Below, piece by piece: positions 31,569 to 44,310 of a DNA stretch of 64,000 bases. This DNA comes from Brachypodium distachyon (Eukaryota; Streptophyta; Magnoliopsida; Poales; Poaceae): contig NC_016131.3 of NCBI RefSeq assembly GCF_000005505.3, positions 28,263,001 through 28,327,000 of the forward strand, written 5' to 3'. The position numbers and the translations under genes were made by a program. The notes below the pieces were generated by a model that saw nothing but the letters and a program-made list of their open reading frames with translations, was not told the origin of the DNA and made no database searches. The number at the start of each line of letters is the position of its first letter. Position 1 is the stretch's first letter.

Positions 31569-34056
31569 CTATTTTGGCTGCTTATTATGCAAGGAAAAGC
31601 CTGCAAGCATGACCTGTGCGAGCTGAAAGAGGAACAGCAAGACGGCGCCAACGAAGGCAAAGAAGTGCACGTCGTTGTCGCAGTGGATCTCACGGAAGAA
31701 TCCGCGGAAATTGTTCCACTTGCTCTGGCACAGCTCCTGCAGCTTGTTCCAGTTGGGGTTGAGGTAGTTCTCGTCGGGGCTGTCGACGTCCAAGACCACC
31801 TCCCTGCAGAGGTCGGCGAAGCCATTGACGACCTCTCCGTCGTTGCCGAGGAAATGCTGGACGACCCCGGCCCGCTGCAGGAGCTCGACGTCCTCCGCCT
31901 TGCCGGCCAGCTGCGACATGAAGACGCAGTAGGCCGTGACTGGCCTCCGGTCCATGCGCTCCTCCAGCGCCATCAGGTTGCGCAGGAGAGTCCACGTGGC
32001 GCTGTCGATCAGGAGGCATGGCATCAGCAGTGTGCGTCCCTGCAGGCTGACGTCGAGCACGGAGTCCGCCTCGCCGTCGTCGTCGGCCAAGTGCAGACGC
32101 TTCAGCTTCACGTTGCCGTACCGGCAGTACTCCGTCGCCCGGCGCCACCGGCCCATGCGACGGCGTGGCGAAGGCACTCGGGGTTGGACGACCGTATTGC
32201 CTTGAGCTGCTGTTGGCGGCACCTCCTCCGTGATATCCGGTGGAGACTCCTCGACGACGACCGTCTCGCCCTGAGCTGCGGTGGACGTCGACGACGACCG
32301 TCTCGCCCTGAGCTGCGGTGGACAGCACCTCCGTATTATCCGGTGGAGACTCCTCGAGGGCGACCGTGTCGCCCCTTGTGCTGGGTTTGACTGCGGCTCG
32401 GAGGCGACGTCCAGCACCAGGTGTTCCTTCTTCGTCCGACATTTTTCGGTTGGCATGAAGTAGGCGTGCACCAGGTGAAGCAGGGTAGATGGGACGTCGT
32501 CGGATGCCGATGCCGGCAACCGCCGTGGCCTTCCGCTGGTGTGGAGTCGGTCCTTCAGCAGCGACCGGACACAGAGAGACAGGTCTTCGAGGACCGAGCG
32601 GTCCTCATTGCCGACGATGCAGTGATGCAACTTCTCGAGGACGAACCAAGGAACCTGGTTCTCAAGCAAGAAAAGGGTGTCGCGCATGACCCAGTTCTCC
32701 TCCCGCATAACGACCGGGCCCGGGCCCGGGCCCGGGCCGCTGCCAGCTTCGTCAGATGCTGATTTGTAATCTACGAGGAAACTCAGCACGTAGCACCCGT
32801 CGTGCAGCAGCATCTGCACGAACTCCTGACGGTTCTGGTTCTCAAGCAAACGGCTGTTCCTGGCTGAAAGATCGGGATAGCACGCCTTCGCCTTCGCCAG
32901 CAGCTTGTTCAGCTCGTCCATTGTTTTGGCCCTTTTCATGTGTCCGGGACGCAGGACCTTGTCGGCCGCATGCTGCTTCTTCTCTTCTGGAAGTTGAGAT
33001 GAACACCCAGGAGCACGAGGGTGGTAAGGGCCGATTGGCACGACCAACGGCGTGAACTGGCTTTCGTCCACGCTCCGGAGCTTTGGTCGGGCCATTCGGA
33101 TCAACACTTCTTCTTTCGGTGCATCATCCGCTCCTGCAGCTTGCATGTTGGATGCACCATTCGAAGTTACTTCACCTGCATGCCACAGTTAATTACTACT
33201 CCCTCCGTCGTATATGGATGTATCTATGCCTAAAAAGCGCGTAGATACATGTAATAGAAAGGACGGAGGAAGTACTATTTACTAGTAGTTCACGGCGATA
33301 CGTACGCCTACTGATGACAACAAGACCAAATTAGTGTTTTCGTAGCACATGACTGTCTGTATGCATGCAAGAAATACAGAGACAATCACTGAGAATGAAT
33401 CATGAAAAGCATTCCATACACACCACGAATGAAGATATATATGCCACCATCGGTTTTATGCAGATCATTCTGATCGGTCCTCCTACATATTGTTACAAAC
33501 ACACTATAGGAGTTTGAACGTTCAATGCCATGCATACTGTAACAGGTGAGGCTGAACAAAGAATATATAATGTGCATTTTGGCAATAAAGTTTGTACCGT
33601 TAGATTTAGCTTGATGAAAACATTCATTTGCCTGTGTTCTTGCAGCTATATATAAATTACTCTAAAATGAATATGCAGTCAAATATTGTATTTGGCAATC
33701 AAAGAGTATATATATACAGTCAAATATGTTATTCTATGAAAATACATTTCAATAAGAATCTATAAATATTACTTCCACACATCTAACCAAATGTTTGAAA
33801 ACAATGTCGGTGTTGATGTATTAAAAGTTTTATCAAGGAAAACTTTATCCCAGGGGACAATCTTCTAAACCAGGATCCAGCAAAACTAAGACAACTAAGT
33901 ACAACATATGCTACTTCAAAATTAATTGCACAAGTCTCAACATGTAAACTACCCATATATATATATGCCGAGATAATTATAATCTAAATGCGTTATATCC
34001 CATGCATGTAACTACCTAAAATGTAAAACTGGTATGTACTTCTTACCTCCAGACAT
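31569..34056 (-). CDS. DUF247 (UPF0481) plant membrane protein, two exons
   Basis: Exon 1 is only 10 coding bases (34056-34047, MSG plus one base). An intron of 871 bp follows, and exon 2 is 33175-31569. GT/AG ends and phase fit, adding GEVTSNGASN before the Met at 33146, total 538 aa. Family signatures on the minus strand are ESQFTPLVVPIGPYHPR, VLRPGHMKR-type motif, NRQEFVQMLLHDGCYVLSFL, VMRDTLFLLENQVPWFVLEK and the late SATWTLLRNLMALEE. The protein ends with a hydrophobic segment (FFAFVGAVLLFLFQLAQVML), a single C-terminal membrane anchor typical of DUF247. A Gly-Pro repeat and a duplicated TAAQG-T-V segment lie in variable regions. Biochemical function is unknown; some grass members determine self-incompatibility. 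A Stowaway lies in the intron. Confidence 0.88.
33197..33274. mobile_element. Stowaway MITE in the DUF247 intron
   Basis: TACTCCCTCCGTCGTATAT at the left pairs with GGACGGAGGAAGTA at the right, 78 bp. Confidence 0.85.
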
Positions 34057-36088
34057 TGCACTTGGCTGTGGAATCACAAAGCTAATTAAGGTGGGTAACA
34101 AGCTACCATGCTCCTTCGGATCTGTAGACTGTAGTCTAGTTCTTTGCTACGCTAGCTCTTATACAGTCGGTCTCGATCGGTAATCACACATCCGTCGATC
34201 TCCTGTACATTCCGTGAGCTAATTAAAAGAATGATTTAGAGCATGTGCAAGCGCGCGCGACAGAGCACCGTGGTAGACAATAGACACGCCGGATCAAGAG
34301 ACAAAAAGCACGCACAATAGGACAATTTGGCAAACTGGCATCACTGACTTTACTTCGTATCTTTAAGATTTATTAGTACAAAAAGGCGCGATTTGCGTAA
34401 GGCCTCGTTGGATCTTATCCCGTCCAATCTCGTACCCGTAAACAGATCTGCACGTTAGCTCGTCCTAAATTAAAGCCGAGCTCCCCTGCCTGCCTGTCGC
34501 CAGTGGCTACCCGAGAACTGACAAACGCTGAAAAGCTTGTGATCAGCAAAAGTACAGCCGTGGTGACAAGAAATACAGCGACAGATGTGCGTATCTCTCG
34601 TCCGTAGCTATGGCCTATTGGGCGCATACTGCATATGCTGATATATGGACTTGGCAAAATGGCAATTCGCCAGCCAACTGTGCCATCTAATCCACTCTAA
34701 TACTCTAATGTGCCTCTAACCATAAGTTATTCTTTTCATTATTGTGGACTAGTCCATTCACGATACGCTTGCATAGATAGGGACCAAATTTAGAATCAGC
34801 GTGAGGCAAGCTTCGCTGCAAGTTCGAACTATTGATCAACTATTTTGGGCATCTTGTGTTTTAAGATATTTATAATATCTTCCTTTCGATCATTTTGGAG
34901 AACTGCAATACCAGTATTTTGTGATGTAATAATAAAGTAATATTTCCAATGTTACTTCTGCGGTATATTGCTATTTTTTAAATTATATAATTGCGTTCTT
35001 TAATGTTTATTTTCTGCATACGAATCAAGGGATAAGGATCTTCATTATCCTCAATTAGGAATATTTATTGCCTGTATATATCGAGTATTGAAATTTGGCT
35101 CATCCTTTTACTTGAGTTGAAAACATGTGGAGTAGTTGATATTTAGCTAATTAAGCCTGGCAATTCATATTTAGTTCCTTCCATAGGTTATTCTTTATGC
35201 ATTGCTTTTATTCAGCTGGAAATGATCTACATAACTGATTTGACGTGGAAACAGGTGTAGACCTGGTCAACTAGACAACTACCATGCTTCCCTGCCGAAA
35301 CTAATTTTTGTGCTGATATAAAAAAATTAGATATTTTCAAAAAAATCTTAATTACTTTTAAAAATTCATTTTCTAAAGAACAATAACTCAAAGTAAGTCC
35401 ACTCTATAAGGGAGGACACTCCACAGGTGCTTTTAGACATAGCACGTGGTGGAGGCTGGAAACTCTTCACTTTCACTTTGGTGGGGGCATCATAAGGGCA
35501 ACTCCAGCGAGACGACGTAAATGGGCCTGCGCGGTCTGGTTGGCTCGAGGGGATTGAGGGCGGCCCGCTCGGGTTTGATGGACGGTATGGGGATCTACTG
35601 ATTTCACGGGACGTGACAGGGTCACAGGGGACGGGATGGGAGTCCGGTGCTGGTTTTGGGGGAAATGAAAGGCTCGCATGTGGCCCTCAACGCAGCAGGT
35701 GTTTCTCTCGTCAAATCGTCTCAGACCTGCTCAACAGCTCCCCTATCTGTCATCCACAACGCACCAGGCGGGATCGGACGGCTGGAACCGGTACCCGTTA
35801 CCTGTGCAAGCTGAAATGCTGAAATAAAAATAATTACTTTTTCCCTGCAACCACTGATATAGTTGCTCCACAATGTTAAGAATTACAGATGAAGAATTAA
35901 AACAAAGAATCGCACTTTTCTAATTTTTTATAAATTATTTATGAATTTTACAATTTTCAAGGGCCGAGGTCACTGGTGACGGTTTTCGTAAAACAACAAC
36001 TGAAAGGGTCAATAGCGGATAGTGGCCAGTTTCTGTGAACGGCCATTGAATGGAGTACGTGAGAACATGAGAGGGGTATTTTGTAGAA
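34057..36088. other. Intergenic DNA upstream of DUF247; possible Harbinger-like end at 35493
   Basis: AT-rich, no gene. TAAGGGCAACTCCAGCGAGA near 35493 resembles the left end of the 26912 element, but I could not place a right end. Mixed-GC sequence runs to about 35800. Confidence 0.35.
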
Positions 36089-36900
36089 GTGGCGGTGTGC
36101 CTTGTTTTTCTTTTATTGCTTCTCTCTTTCAATGGATGCAACGCAGCTAGCTATCCATGTGTGTGTATAACTGTATATACATGTACAGCCAGCAACTCTA
36201 GGACACTAATTGAACCAACTCGCGCCAGTATTACCACCAGACTCAATATAGATACTATTCAGAAACCTAATTAGACTATATACAAGATTATGTTAACAAA
36301 TTGTACATGGTGAGTCGGTGGGTATGCTATTTATGGTGTGCTGGCATGGTTAGTTTCCTCCCGGAGAATAGACCTGAAATGTAAAAGTAGTTATCCGCTC
36401 ACGTACGAACTGTGTCGCACAGATGTGGTGGTCTGAAAACCTTCTTCGATAGAATGTCGTCGCCCACGGATGGCTTGCCCGGGAAATATATAACCGATCT
36501 ATGTGTGACTGTGTTGGGAGCACCGTAGTACATATGAACTTTTTTGTACTATTACAGCACGGCACTTTAGATCCAACTATCTATCCATAAAGCAAACTGC
36601 AACACATCCACTGGATCGACCATCGTATAAAAATCGTAAGTAGTACATCAGTTCTGCCGTGTGGGTCTGTTCGAGGAAAATCAAATTGTCAAGGATCGAT
36701 GTTCACTGTGGTTGCGATATATCGTTGCCCTGTGCGTTTGGTCGATCTGTCCAAAACAAGATAGTATGACCTTTGACATCAGAGGTCACTCACTCACTCA
36801 TCGATCCTTTGGTAGATGGAAAAGTCAAGTTGCTCATGAAGCAGCAGAATTTTCCTGGTGATCATTAGATTTATACCAAAAACGAATAATCAAAGAGTGG
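36089..36900 (+). repeat. Duplicated non-coding unit, copy 1 (partner 52790-53540)
   Basis: Three blocks match in order: AATGGATGCAACGCAGCTAG (36131 region) to 52825, TCAAATTGTCAAGGA (36682) to 53158, and CAGAATTTTCCTGGTGATCA (36844) to 53485. The partner carries a miR2118-like word at 52881; here I find none. Confidence 0.7.
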
Positions 36901-37084
36901 CCAGATCTTTTTTTGTAACCTTTCTTTCTTTCAACTGGTGTTTCACAAGCAACTCTCATGCATATATCTTTTTTCTTAGAGAGAATCCGATTTTTATTTT
37001 ACCAGAACGAATTTTTGGCTCCTGGGCTTCACATGGAGCTTTTTTTTAGGGGATGAAAAAAAAATCTCCATGTGGATTAAAAAA

Positions 37085-37378
37085 AGGTTGTTCGTTGCTT
37101 CAGTGTGCTCAGAGTGAGCAATACAAAAAAAAATGCTTGAATATGCGCACACTTACAAGGACCGTGTGTTGTAGCTCGTTGGATTCATTTTTTGTCAGGT
37201 GTATGTTGATAAATCCGAAGAGATCCTCATGCATGCTATGGATGCTATGTTGCAACGAGAATTTATTTATCACAAGTTTCCCCTTGTGGTTTCACTGTCC
37301 CAATTTCAAATGTGGCTGTGTTCTATGTAAGATGAGAAACATTTCTTCAACAATATTAAGATCATTTGTTTTACTTGT
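37085..37378 (+). repeat. Second copy of the HSP70-16 3' flank, first part
   Basis: Matches 6975-7260. The copy is interrupted by a LINE and resumes at 38664-38790, matching 7262-7367 plus 14002-14030. No chaperone coding sequence accompanies it. Confidence 0.78.
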
Positions 37379-38663
37379 ATACCTTTTCTTTTGGAAAGGA
37401 AAAAATTCCTCTAAGGACAGTGACTGCTTAGTTTCTTGGGAGCAAGTTTGCCAGCCGATTGACGAAGGAGGACTAGGGATTAAAAATCTGGAACTTCAAA
37501 ATAAATGTCTCTTGGCAAAATTTGTGCAGACTCCATGTTAACCATGAATCTTCATGGGCAAAATGGATTAAGATGGCTCATTACCCAAGGAAGGATCTCG
37601 GTGATTTTGCAAACTACAAAGGTATGGTGTGGGGCAAAATTAATGAATTTGTAGGATGCCATCGACAACTCACTGCTGTTATTGTCGGTAATGGGAAAAC
37701 CTCCTCTTTCTGGCATGATATTTGGTATATGCATGGACACTCCTATGGCAGAAAAATTCCCAGCACCTTTTTCTCATACGACTAGGCCAAACATTTCTAT
37801 AGCCGACTGCTACAATGATGGATTGTGGGAAATTCCTCTGAGGCATCTTACTTCAGATAGAGCTTGCTCTGAGTATAATGCCATCATCACGCAGATAGCA
37901 AACTGGGAACCAATCAATGGGAGAGAAGATGTCAGATTTTGGAGAATGGAACGCTCAAAATCTTTCTCTGTTAAATCTCTCCATCAATTGAAGCATTTTG
38001 GTGGTCCTAGTGATATCGTTTCTGCTGATCTATGGACCTGCTCGGCTCCGAATAATCAAAAAGTTTTTTTGCTTGGCTATGGCTCAAAGGAAGAATTAAG
38101 GTGAGAACAGTGCTTAAGAAGCAGCAGATTCTTGCTACCGATGAATGCCCCTTTGGCTGTACTGCTAGTGAATCACCCACGCATCTGGCCTTGGAGTGTT
38201 CGTGCTCTCGCCTTGTCTTTCAAATGTTGGGAATTGATGTTGTGGGGGTAAGACAGATTGATGACCTTTTTATTCACGAGAAAACTCTTATTGCTCAGAA
38301 CAAAGTAGCCGCTTGTGAAGTGGTTACTGTTGCTGTTCTTTGGAATATTTGGCTCGCAAGAAACCGGAAAGTTTTTGATGATCAAATAATCTCAGTGCCG
38401 ATGGTTGTGAGACAATGTTCAGAAACCTTGAAACTTTGGTGCCACCGTTTGAAATCTAAAGAGAAGCTGGCTGCTCAAAAGTGGTTAGAAGATTGGCCTA
38501 GCTAGCTTGTTTTCCGTTTCTCTCCCTTTCTTCTTCTTCACTTTGCATATTCTCTCCCCCTTGTAATTTCTCGTTGGCCTGTAAATTGTATTGTCTGGGA
38601 CATTTTGTTCCCCTTCTATAAAATTTAGGTAGGGGCCTCCCCTCCCGACCTTGCTCAAAAAAA
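37379..38663 (+). pseudogene. 5'-truncated LINE 3' end with zf-RVT domain
   Basis: Broken plus-strand frames read SWEQVCQPIDEGGLGIKNLE, SSWAKWIKMAHYP, NGKTSSFWHDIW and, after a frame change, CPFGCTASESPTHLALECS followed by VLWNIWLARNRKVFDDQ. This is the reverse-transcriptase zinc-binding (zf-RVT) region at the end of plant LINE ORF2. A 3' UTR and a short A run (38656-38662) close it. TGTATACC at the left and TGTATCC at the right may be the target duplication. The empty-site sequence is preserved at 7240-7275. Confidence 0.85.
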
Positions 38664-38790
38664 CAATGTATCCATGCCTTTTGATCAATTTTTTTGCTGA
38701 TCACAAGCCATGCAAAAGATTTGCATTTTTAGGGCGTCCAGTTTCTCCCACACCGCTGCCTTCATGAAAGTAGAAATTACCCTGACGAAT

Positions 38791-39566
38791 TTCTCTCCAT
38801 AAGCTGTGAGGCTGGGGTAGACCCCAGGGCCAGTAAGGTTGTAAGAAATATCTTTTGTGGTTCTGTTGTAGAACATGATCCAAAGCTTGAAAAAAATCCT
38901 TGCAAGGGCTGTATGGGAAGGCCTGGCTGAAAATTGAAATTTTGAGACTTTCATGGTCCTTCATGGCACATGCTTCTGTTCTTTGAGACAGCAGAAAATG
39001 ATCGGTGCGATATCTTTTGGCTTTCGACCTTCGAGCCAAGGTAGTGTCTCCCTTGGTTGACTCTTCTACTGCAACACTTTGGGCGACTTTACTGAAGCTC
39101 TAGGAGGGTCCCATGTTAGGACTTGACACCATTCATGGTAAGATATAATTACATTTTCTTTATGTTGCACAGTACACATAATCTTTAGAAGCTCTAGAAA
39201 CGCCCCATGCAGGTCTTGTACGCAACTGAATTTAGATCCCTCATACATTTTTCAGTGTCATAATGATGCCGAGATGGTAGACTATTATGCTAAAGATGGT
39301 GCAAATCAATATAGCGAAGATCAAGATCGTATGAAGGATCCTGAGGATGTTTATGTCGAGGGTGTCACCGAGGAAGGTGCTAATCCATCAATTCAAGATT
39401 TGACAAAGAAAGAAACAAAAAAACAGATCCGAAGTTTGGAAGGAGTTTGGACCCATACTTGTGGATGGAAAAAAGTTGCAATAGGAAATGGCAAGCATTT
39501 TTCCATAGATATCAGTGCAAAATGGTGTGCAGGCACAAGCTCTTTGCTGAGGCTATCAACATTGTG
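38791..39566. other. Unassigned sequence before copy B
   Basis: An ORF at 39274-39566 (MVDYYAKDGANQYSEDQDRM) is coding-like in composition but runs into the duplicated segment and has no recognised domain. Possibly a gene fragment. Confidence 0.3.
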
Positions 39567-39710
39567 CAGAAGATGATTTTTCCGTGTTGACGGTGATCAG
39601 AATATGAAAAAGTGGAAGTTTGATCCAGATGCGTGAAGATAAGAGCTAATCAGGATGATTGCTTTACAGGTGATTCCATTTAGCTCTGTCCACTACTATA
39701 TGGTTTCAAG

Positions 39711-39860
39711 AGATATGTAGAGCCATGGTTCGGCGTGATCTCCAAGACAACGGGACACAAGAAATGGGAGTTGAACACCACTTAGTATTGGCCAGTATGG
39801 AACAAACCGGCCCCTCTGTGCATCACTGATACCTCCCATGTCAAATTACCGAGAAACAAA
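39711..39860 (+). ncRNA. MIR2118-like hairpin candidate B1 (22-nt word at 39823-39844)
   Basis: Same structure as A1; the word differs by one base (CATGTC for CATGCC) and the upstream arm by one base (CGGCGTGAT for CGACGTGAT). 16 of 22 matches to the remembered miR2118 consensus. Confidence 0.42.
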
Positions 39861-41073
39861 CAAACAGCCGAATTGATGAAACGATAGAAAGCTGCATCCT
39901 CAAGAGAGAGTATCGGACTAGTTTAGAAATTTTAAGGCTCTCCCACTGGACTACCTTTTATAGTAGGAGTGAGGTAGAAAGGAGAACTTCCTCTTCAATC
40001 CATCAAATTAAACTAGGTTTACCTCATTGAAGGTAAGATAAGATAAGATAGACTTAATATCCGAGCCGTGTTACTTTTGACATATTTAGTAAGGTAGTAC
40101 ATGGTCATTGATTGCCAAACCTTTCAGTACCCCCATCGATATCTACCCACACCTTCTGGACCACACACACATGTACACCTCCTTTTTCTTAATCTCTAGG
40201 GCCATGTGATTAGCAGTCGGTCCTCTCTCATTTCTCTCTCTCATCTTTTCTCTCATGGGTGTGCTCCCAATCCCACCTCTCTCCTCCCTGTCCTTTTCTC
40301 TCTCTCATCCTTTCCCTCTCCACAGTACCTTCTCTCTCCACGGGCTTTATTCCCCTTCTCTCTCCATGGGCTCAGACGAAGCCAACCACGCGAAGCCAAA
40401 TCACCAAACCTCCTAGCACCCCCATCTTCTAGACCACACACGTGTGTCATTGATTAATCAGTAAGGCAGTAGTATGTCGGTGGACCTCCTTTATGCTCCT
40501 CTCTAGTGGTTATGTGTCGTATATACGGATTTGGTAGAATCCTAATAGTAACAGCGCATTGGCATGCATTAAAGTTCTTTTGGAAAAAAAATTGTTCGTA
40601 AATGTATTATGGAAAACCTTTGCTTGACCACGGTCGAACTGGCCACACATGCGGGACCAAAGAAAACCGTTCAAACCTTATCATTTTTGCTTTCCATGTT
40701 TTTCCTTATTCCTTTGCCCACACTCTTCTTTCCCATTGTTTTGTCTTCCATATTCCAAGAAAGCACCAAAGAAAAAGAGTCAGAGACCGAGGCGAAACAA
40801 CAACCCATCGAGTCAGATCCGACGGGCCCGGGATCGAGCCGGACTGGCAACGAGACGGTTGGCCGTGCTGGTGACAGACGTAGTGTGCCGGAGACAAGAC
40901 AATAAGCTTATCATCCGAGACCTTGCGGGCCGCCCTAGGAATGGAAAATGATCTCGTACCACATGCTGCGGGTGAAAGGGCAACAAATCAACAGTTGGCA
41001 CATCGTCTCATCCAATTGACCACAATTCAATTGTGACCCCATGATCTGTCTATGTGTTATTGTGCATTTCCAT

Positions 41074-41095
41074 GTCCCGGTACCTCCGATGCCGA
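41074..41095 (+). ncRNA. MIR2118-like word B2
   Basis: It contains CCCGGTACCTCCGATGCC; complete, unlike its twin A2. The arm candidate TTGGCACATCG (about 41000) is weak. Confidence 0.35.
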
Positions 41096-42715
41096 CCGAT
41101 CTAACGGGTAGGGCCAACGAAATAACAAAAGAACATAGGGTTGTCCTCGACTTTATATATTAACCGTCTGAGTCAGCAATCTTCACGTGAAATTGCACGC
41201 TATTTCCATATAATGAAGAAGTTCGAACCCCAAACTTGGATTGATTCCACCAGAGATATCTGTGAGCGACCGTAGATTGAGTTGGGCTTACACTTGCAGT
41301 TGAAACGGATTGATGAAGGGAGAGGACAAAACTGAAACTCATAAATAAGAGGAGGATAGGCACGGCAAAAAGATGGTGATGTACTGTTCAATTAATGAAG
41401 GGTAGGTAGGGGTGGTTCAGGCTTAAAACGATTTTTGTTAGCAGCTTAAGTACACATACCTTTGAACAAACAATCATAACACAGTAGTAAGGGAGGTATA
41501 TGATGGAATATCACGGTTTTGACTCAAAAGGAAAACTAAAACACAACATTCCGCATAACAAGCGTGTTAGCCTGTTGGATATATATACTGTAGTTCTTAT
41601 AAGAATTTCACAGAAAATCGACGGAAGAGGAGGTTCATGCCTGAAGAACACCTAGAATTCCTCCAAAATTCACTTGGATTGATCTGTTACATAAGAGTTC
41701 ATATGAATTAAAACAGAGAGTGTCTATTTCTCAGTCGACTTAGAAATAGTTATTTTTCAGTCGACGATCGTAGCCATCCGTTGAAGATTTTCTCATCATT
41801 TTAACTTGGACAAGTCGTACACAAATCTTAGTGATTGAATTAGACGGTTGTTAGCATCGACTTAGAAATAGTTATTTCCCAGTCGCCTTAGAAATATAAA
41901 AAACCGATTAAAGTACTACTAAAATTTCCTATAAAAACCTTCGCTCCAAAAGGAGCCCTAATTAAATTGATGGGGTACAAATAAAGGTTCGAGATATCAT
42001 GACGGAAAAAGCTAAAGATAAAACTGTAAGCAGCATGCTAACACAAGAGGTCAATTAGTCAAGTCGACCGTAAGTCGTAACAATTGTTTCCACTTTGATC
42101 CTTGACTCTGCTTAACTAATCCTGTAACTGATGTATAGTGATGCCTACAATATGGTTGTGGAAAGCAGAGCACCGCTGGTGTTGGGTCTCAAGAAAGAGC
42201 AGGTACAATAGTTCACCACGACCATCCTAAATTCTTTATACCTTCCATGCTCAAATGCTGATGAACTGGTGAATTGAGGAGCCAAGGAAAAGAAACGATA
42301 TCTTGGCGATCAACTGCATCCTCACTAGCCGATAAGTAAAAAATTGCTACGAGGAAGTTAGAACAAGTGACGTAGTATTAAACAAAGATCCTACCAAACG
42401 CCAAACCATTGGAGATACGCATCCAAAAAAAAAAAATGCTGAGTCGCTCCAAAATACGAAGAAGTGGGACTTCCACTCCGATGCGCGCGGCAAGACGAGG
42501 ATGCTTTACATGGGATTCCATTCAGCTTTATCCACTGCGATGGTTGCACGAGCCCCGTGGCAAGTCTAAACCCGTGGTTCCATGTGATCTCCAAGACAAC
42601 AAGCAAACGAGAGTTGGGTAAGTAGTACTACCACTAGATGCTTTTTAGCATTTGACTTAGATAAAAAAAATAGATGATGGTATAAGAAAAAGACAAAATT
42701 GAAGCACCTTTGTTT

Positions 42716-43217
42716 TTTAAACAACGATCTGGTTTTATTTATTCAATGAATAAAATACATAAGATCGAAAAAACTAAAACGACAACAAAGAGTTCAGATA
42801 AACCGAAAGTTACATCAAAAATCGTTGAAGTCAACTTCTCTAGCTGCGTCTTTTGCATCTTAATGTTTCTCCAAATCTCAGGTGACGAAACAGTAGAAGA
42901 CCAAACCTGCATAAGCTGAACTAACCTTGTAGGTTTTACTGAGCTGCATGAGCCGCCCACCCCAGCGGGTGAGAATTTAAGATCGTTGAACGCGCGGTGG
43001 CCGGGGACACATCCCTCGCAAGACAGGTTGTCAAATCATTGAATCATCGCCGAAGCGACGAGGAAGAAGAACAAAAACACGAAATTACGAGCCGTGAGAT
43101 CCACAAACTCCATGAAGCAGACCATGATAGCCACGCCAGAACGGGGATGGAGCCGGGAGACTAAAAATCCGAGCGTCGTGGACTCCACCGTCAGGGCGCC
43201 GTCGCCAAGAATACACA
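42716..43217 (-). mobile_element. Retroposon 3' end, copy B version
   Basis: Homologous to 29427-29916 (CGATCTGGTTTTATTTATTC; …TTGTAGGTTTTACTGAGC). Its first 115 bp belong to the copy A/B duplication. Confidence 0.7.
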
Positions 43218-44120
43218 AAACCTTATTTTAAAAAAAGGTACTAAAACGATGGCCATATGTTGATCCGTGGTTCCCCTGACCTCCTGATGGCCAAAAGGCT
43301 ACCGGAGACAAGGAGAACTGACGAAGACAACACCGGCGGCTTTTCTCCTGGTGGCGGCTAGGGTTCAACGAACTCTTGATCGATACGAACCTATGCTTTT
43401 GTGGCTTATAATCCAAAAAAAAACAGTTTTAAGTCCAACCAAACAAGTCCTTAGGCCCTAAGCGGCTAGTTAAGCGATGATAGGGCTCATTAGCACAATT
43501 CTCTGCCGCAGGGGCGACTTCTCTCTCCCGCCTGATTTCCTAAAAGGATCCCTCATATTTTTTAATTCGCCTTTTTCCTCCAAAGATCTGCTAATTTCTC
43601 ATGGTCGAGCAACAATGTCTCTCAAATTTTCGAACTTCTTTTGATTTTCCACAGAACACACATGGCTTAGCCAGGATTTCAAGTCAGGGTGTCCAATGAA
43701 TAATTTTATCCACAATATCGCTACTCGCTTAGGGCTTTCTGATTCAGACGGGAAAAAGGAAAATTTGGGAGTCGCGGCGGACGGGTGGACGTCGAACGGA
43801 CATGGCGAAGCGCTGCTTCATTCGATCGATCTATCGATGGATCAACGATAGTTGGGCCAGCCTTGCCTTCAGCCCATTTAGCTATCTCGTTGTCTTTAGA
43901 ATTTTACTTTTTGTGGCTAAGATCGTAGTAGTAGCATTAATTATTAAGGGCTGTACCGAAATCCCAGGGTAAAAAACTATGGCACCCCTATGGTCACGCC
44001 AGCACATGCAAAATCGATCCTTGGGTCAAAGGCGTACCTGAGGTGCCTTCTTTTTTTTTTTCAATCGACACAAAGGAAAACAGGGGAAAAAAAGAAGAAG
44101 TGATATGAGACCTTCCTCAT
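43218..44120. other. Intergenic DNA, no gene seen
   Basis: Short ORFs only; no recognised repeat ends. Confidence 0.4.
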
Positions 44121-44124
44121 AGCC

Positions 44125-44310
44125 TGCACCGACGGGGCATCTGTCTCTGGGAGATCGCTCTGCGTCTGCGCGTCCTTGTCCTGTCACACCTAGCATGGTT
44201 TGATGCACTCCTCTGCAAACCATGCTAACATATATTGTATGCTGTTCTCGGCCTGTGTTTTGCTAAAATTCTGGCCCCGCAAGTCTCCTGATACCTCCGA
44301 TCCCGAACTA
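44125..44310 (+). ncRNA. MIR2118-like hairpin candidate (22-nt word at 44285-44306)
   Basis: The word contains TCCTGATACCTCCGATCCC, 17 of 22 matches to the remembered miR2118 consensus. A possible partner arm, GGGGCATC…TCTGGGAGA, lies at 44133-44155. Between them TAGCATGGTTT (44191-44201) and AAACCATGCTA (44217-44227) form a perfect 11-bp stem that could be the apex of the same long hairpin. Confidence 0.48.

Larger units (their letters stand above)
39567..42830 (+). repeat. Copy B of the 3.25-kb duplicated segment
   Basis: Twin of 19002-22250 at about 98-99 percent. Here the segment is outside any MULE TIR, and its right end continues into the complete retroposon end (to about 43217), so copy B looks closer to the original arrangement. 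Confidence 0.9.
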
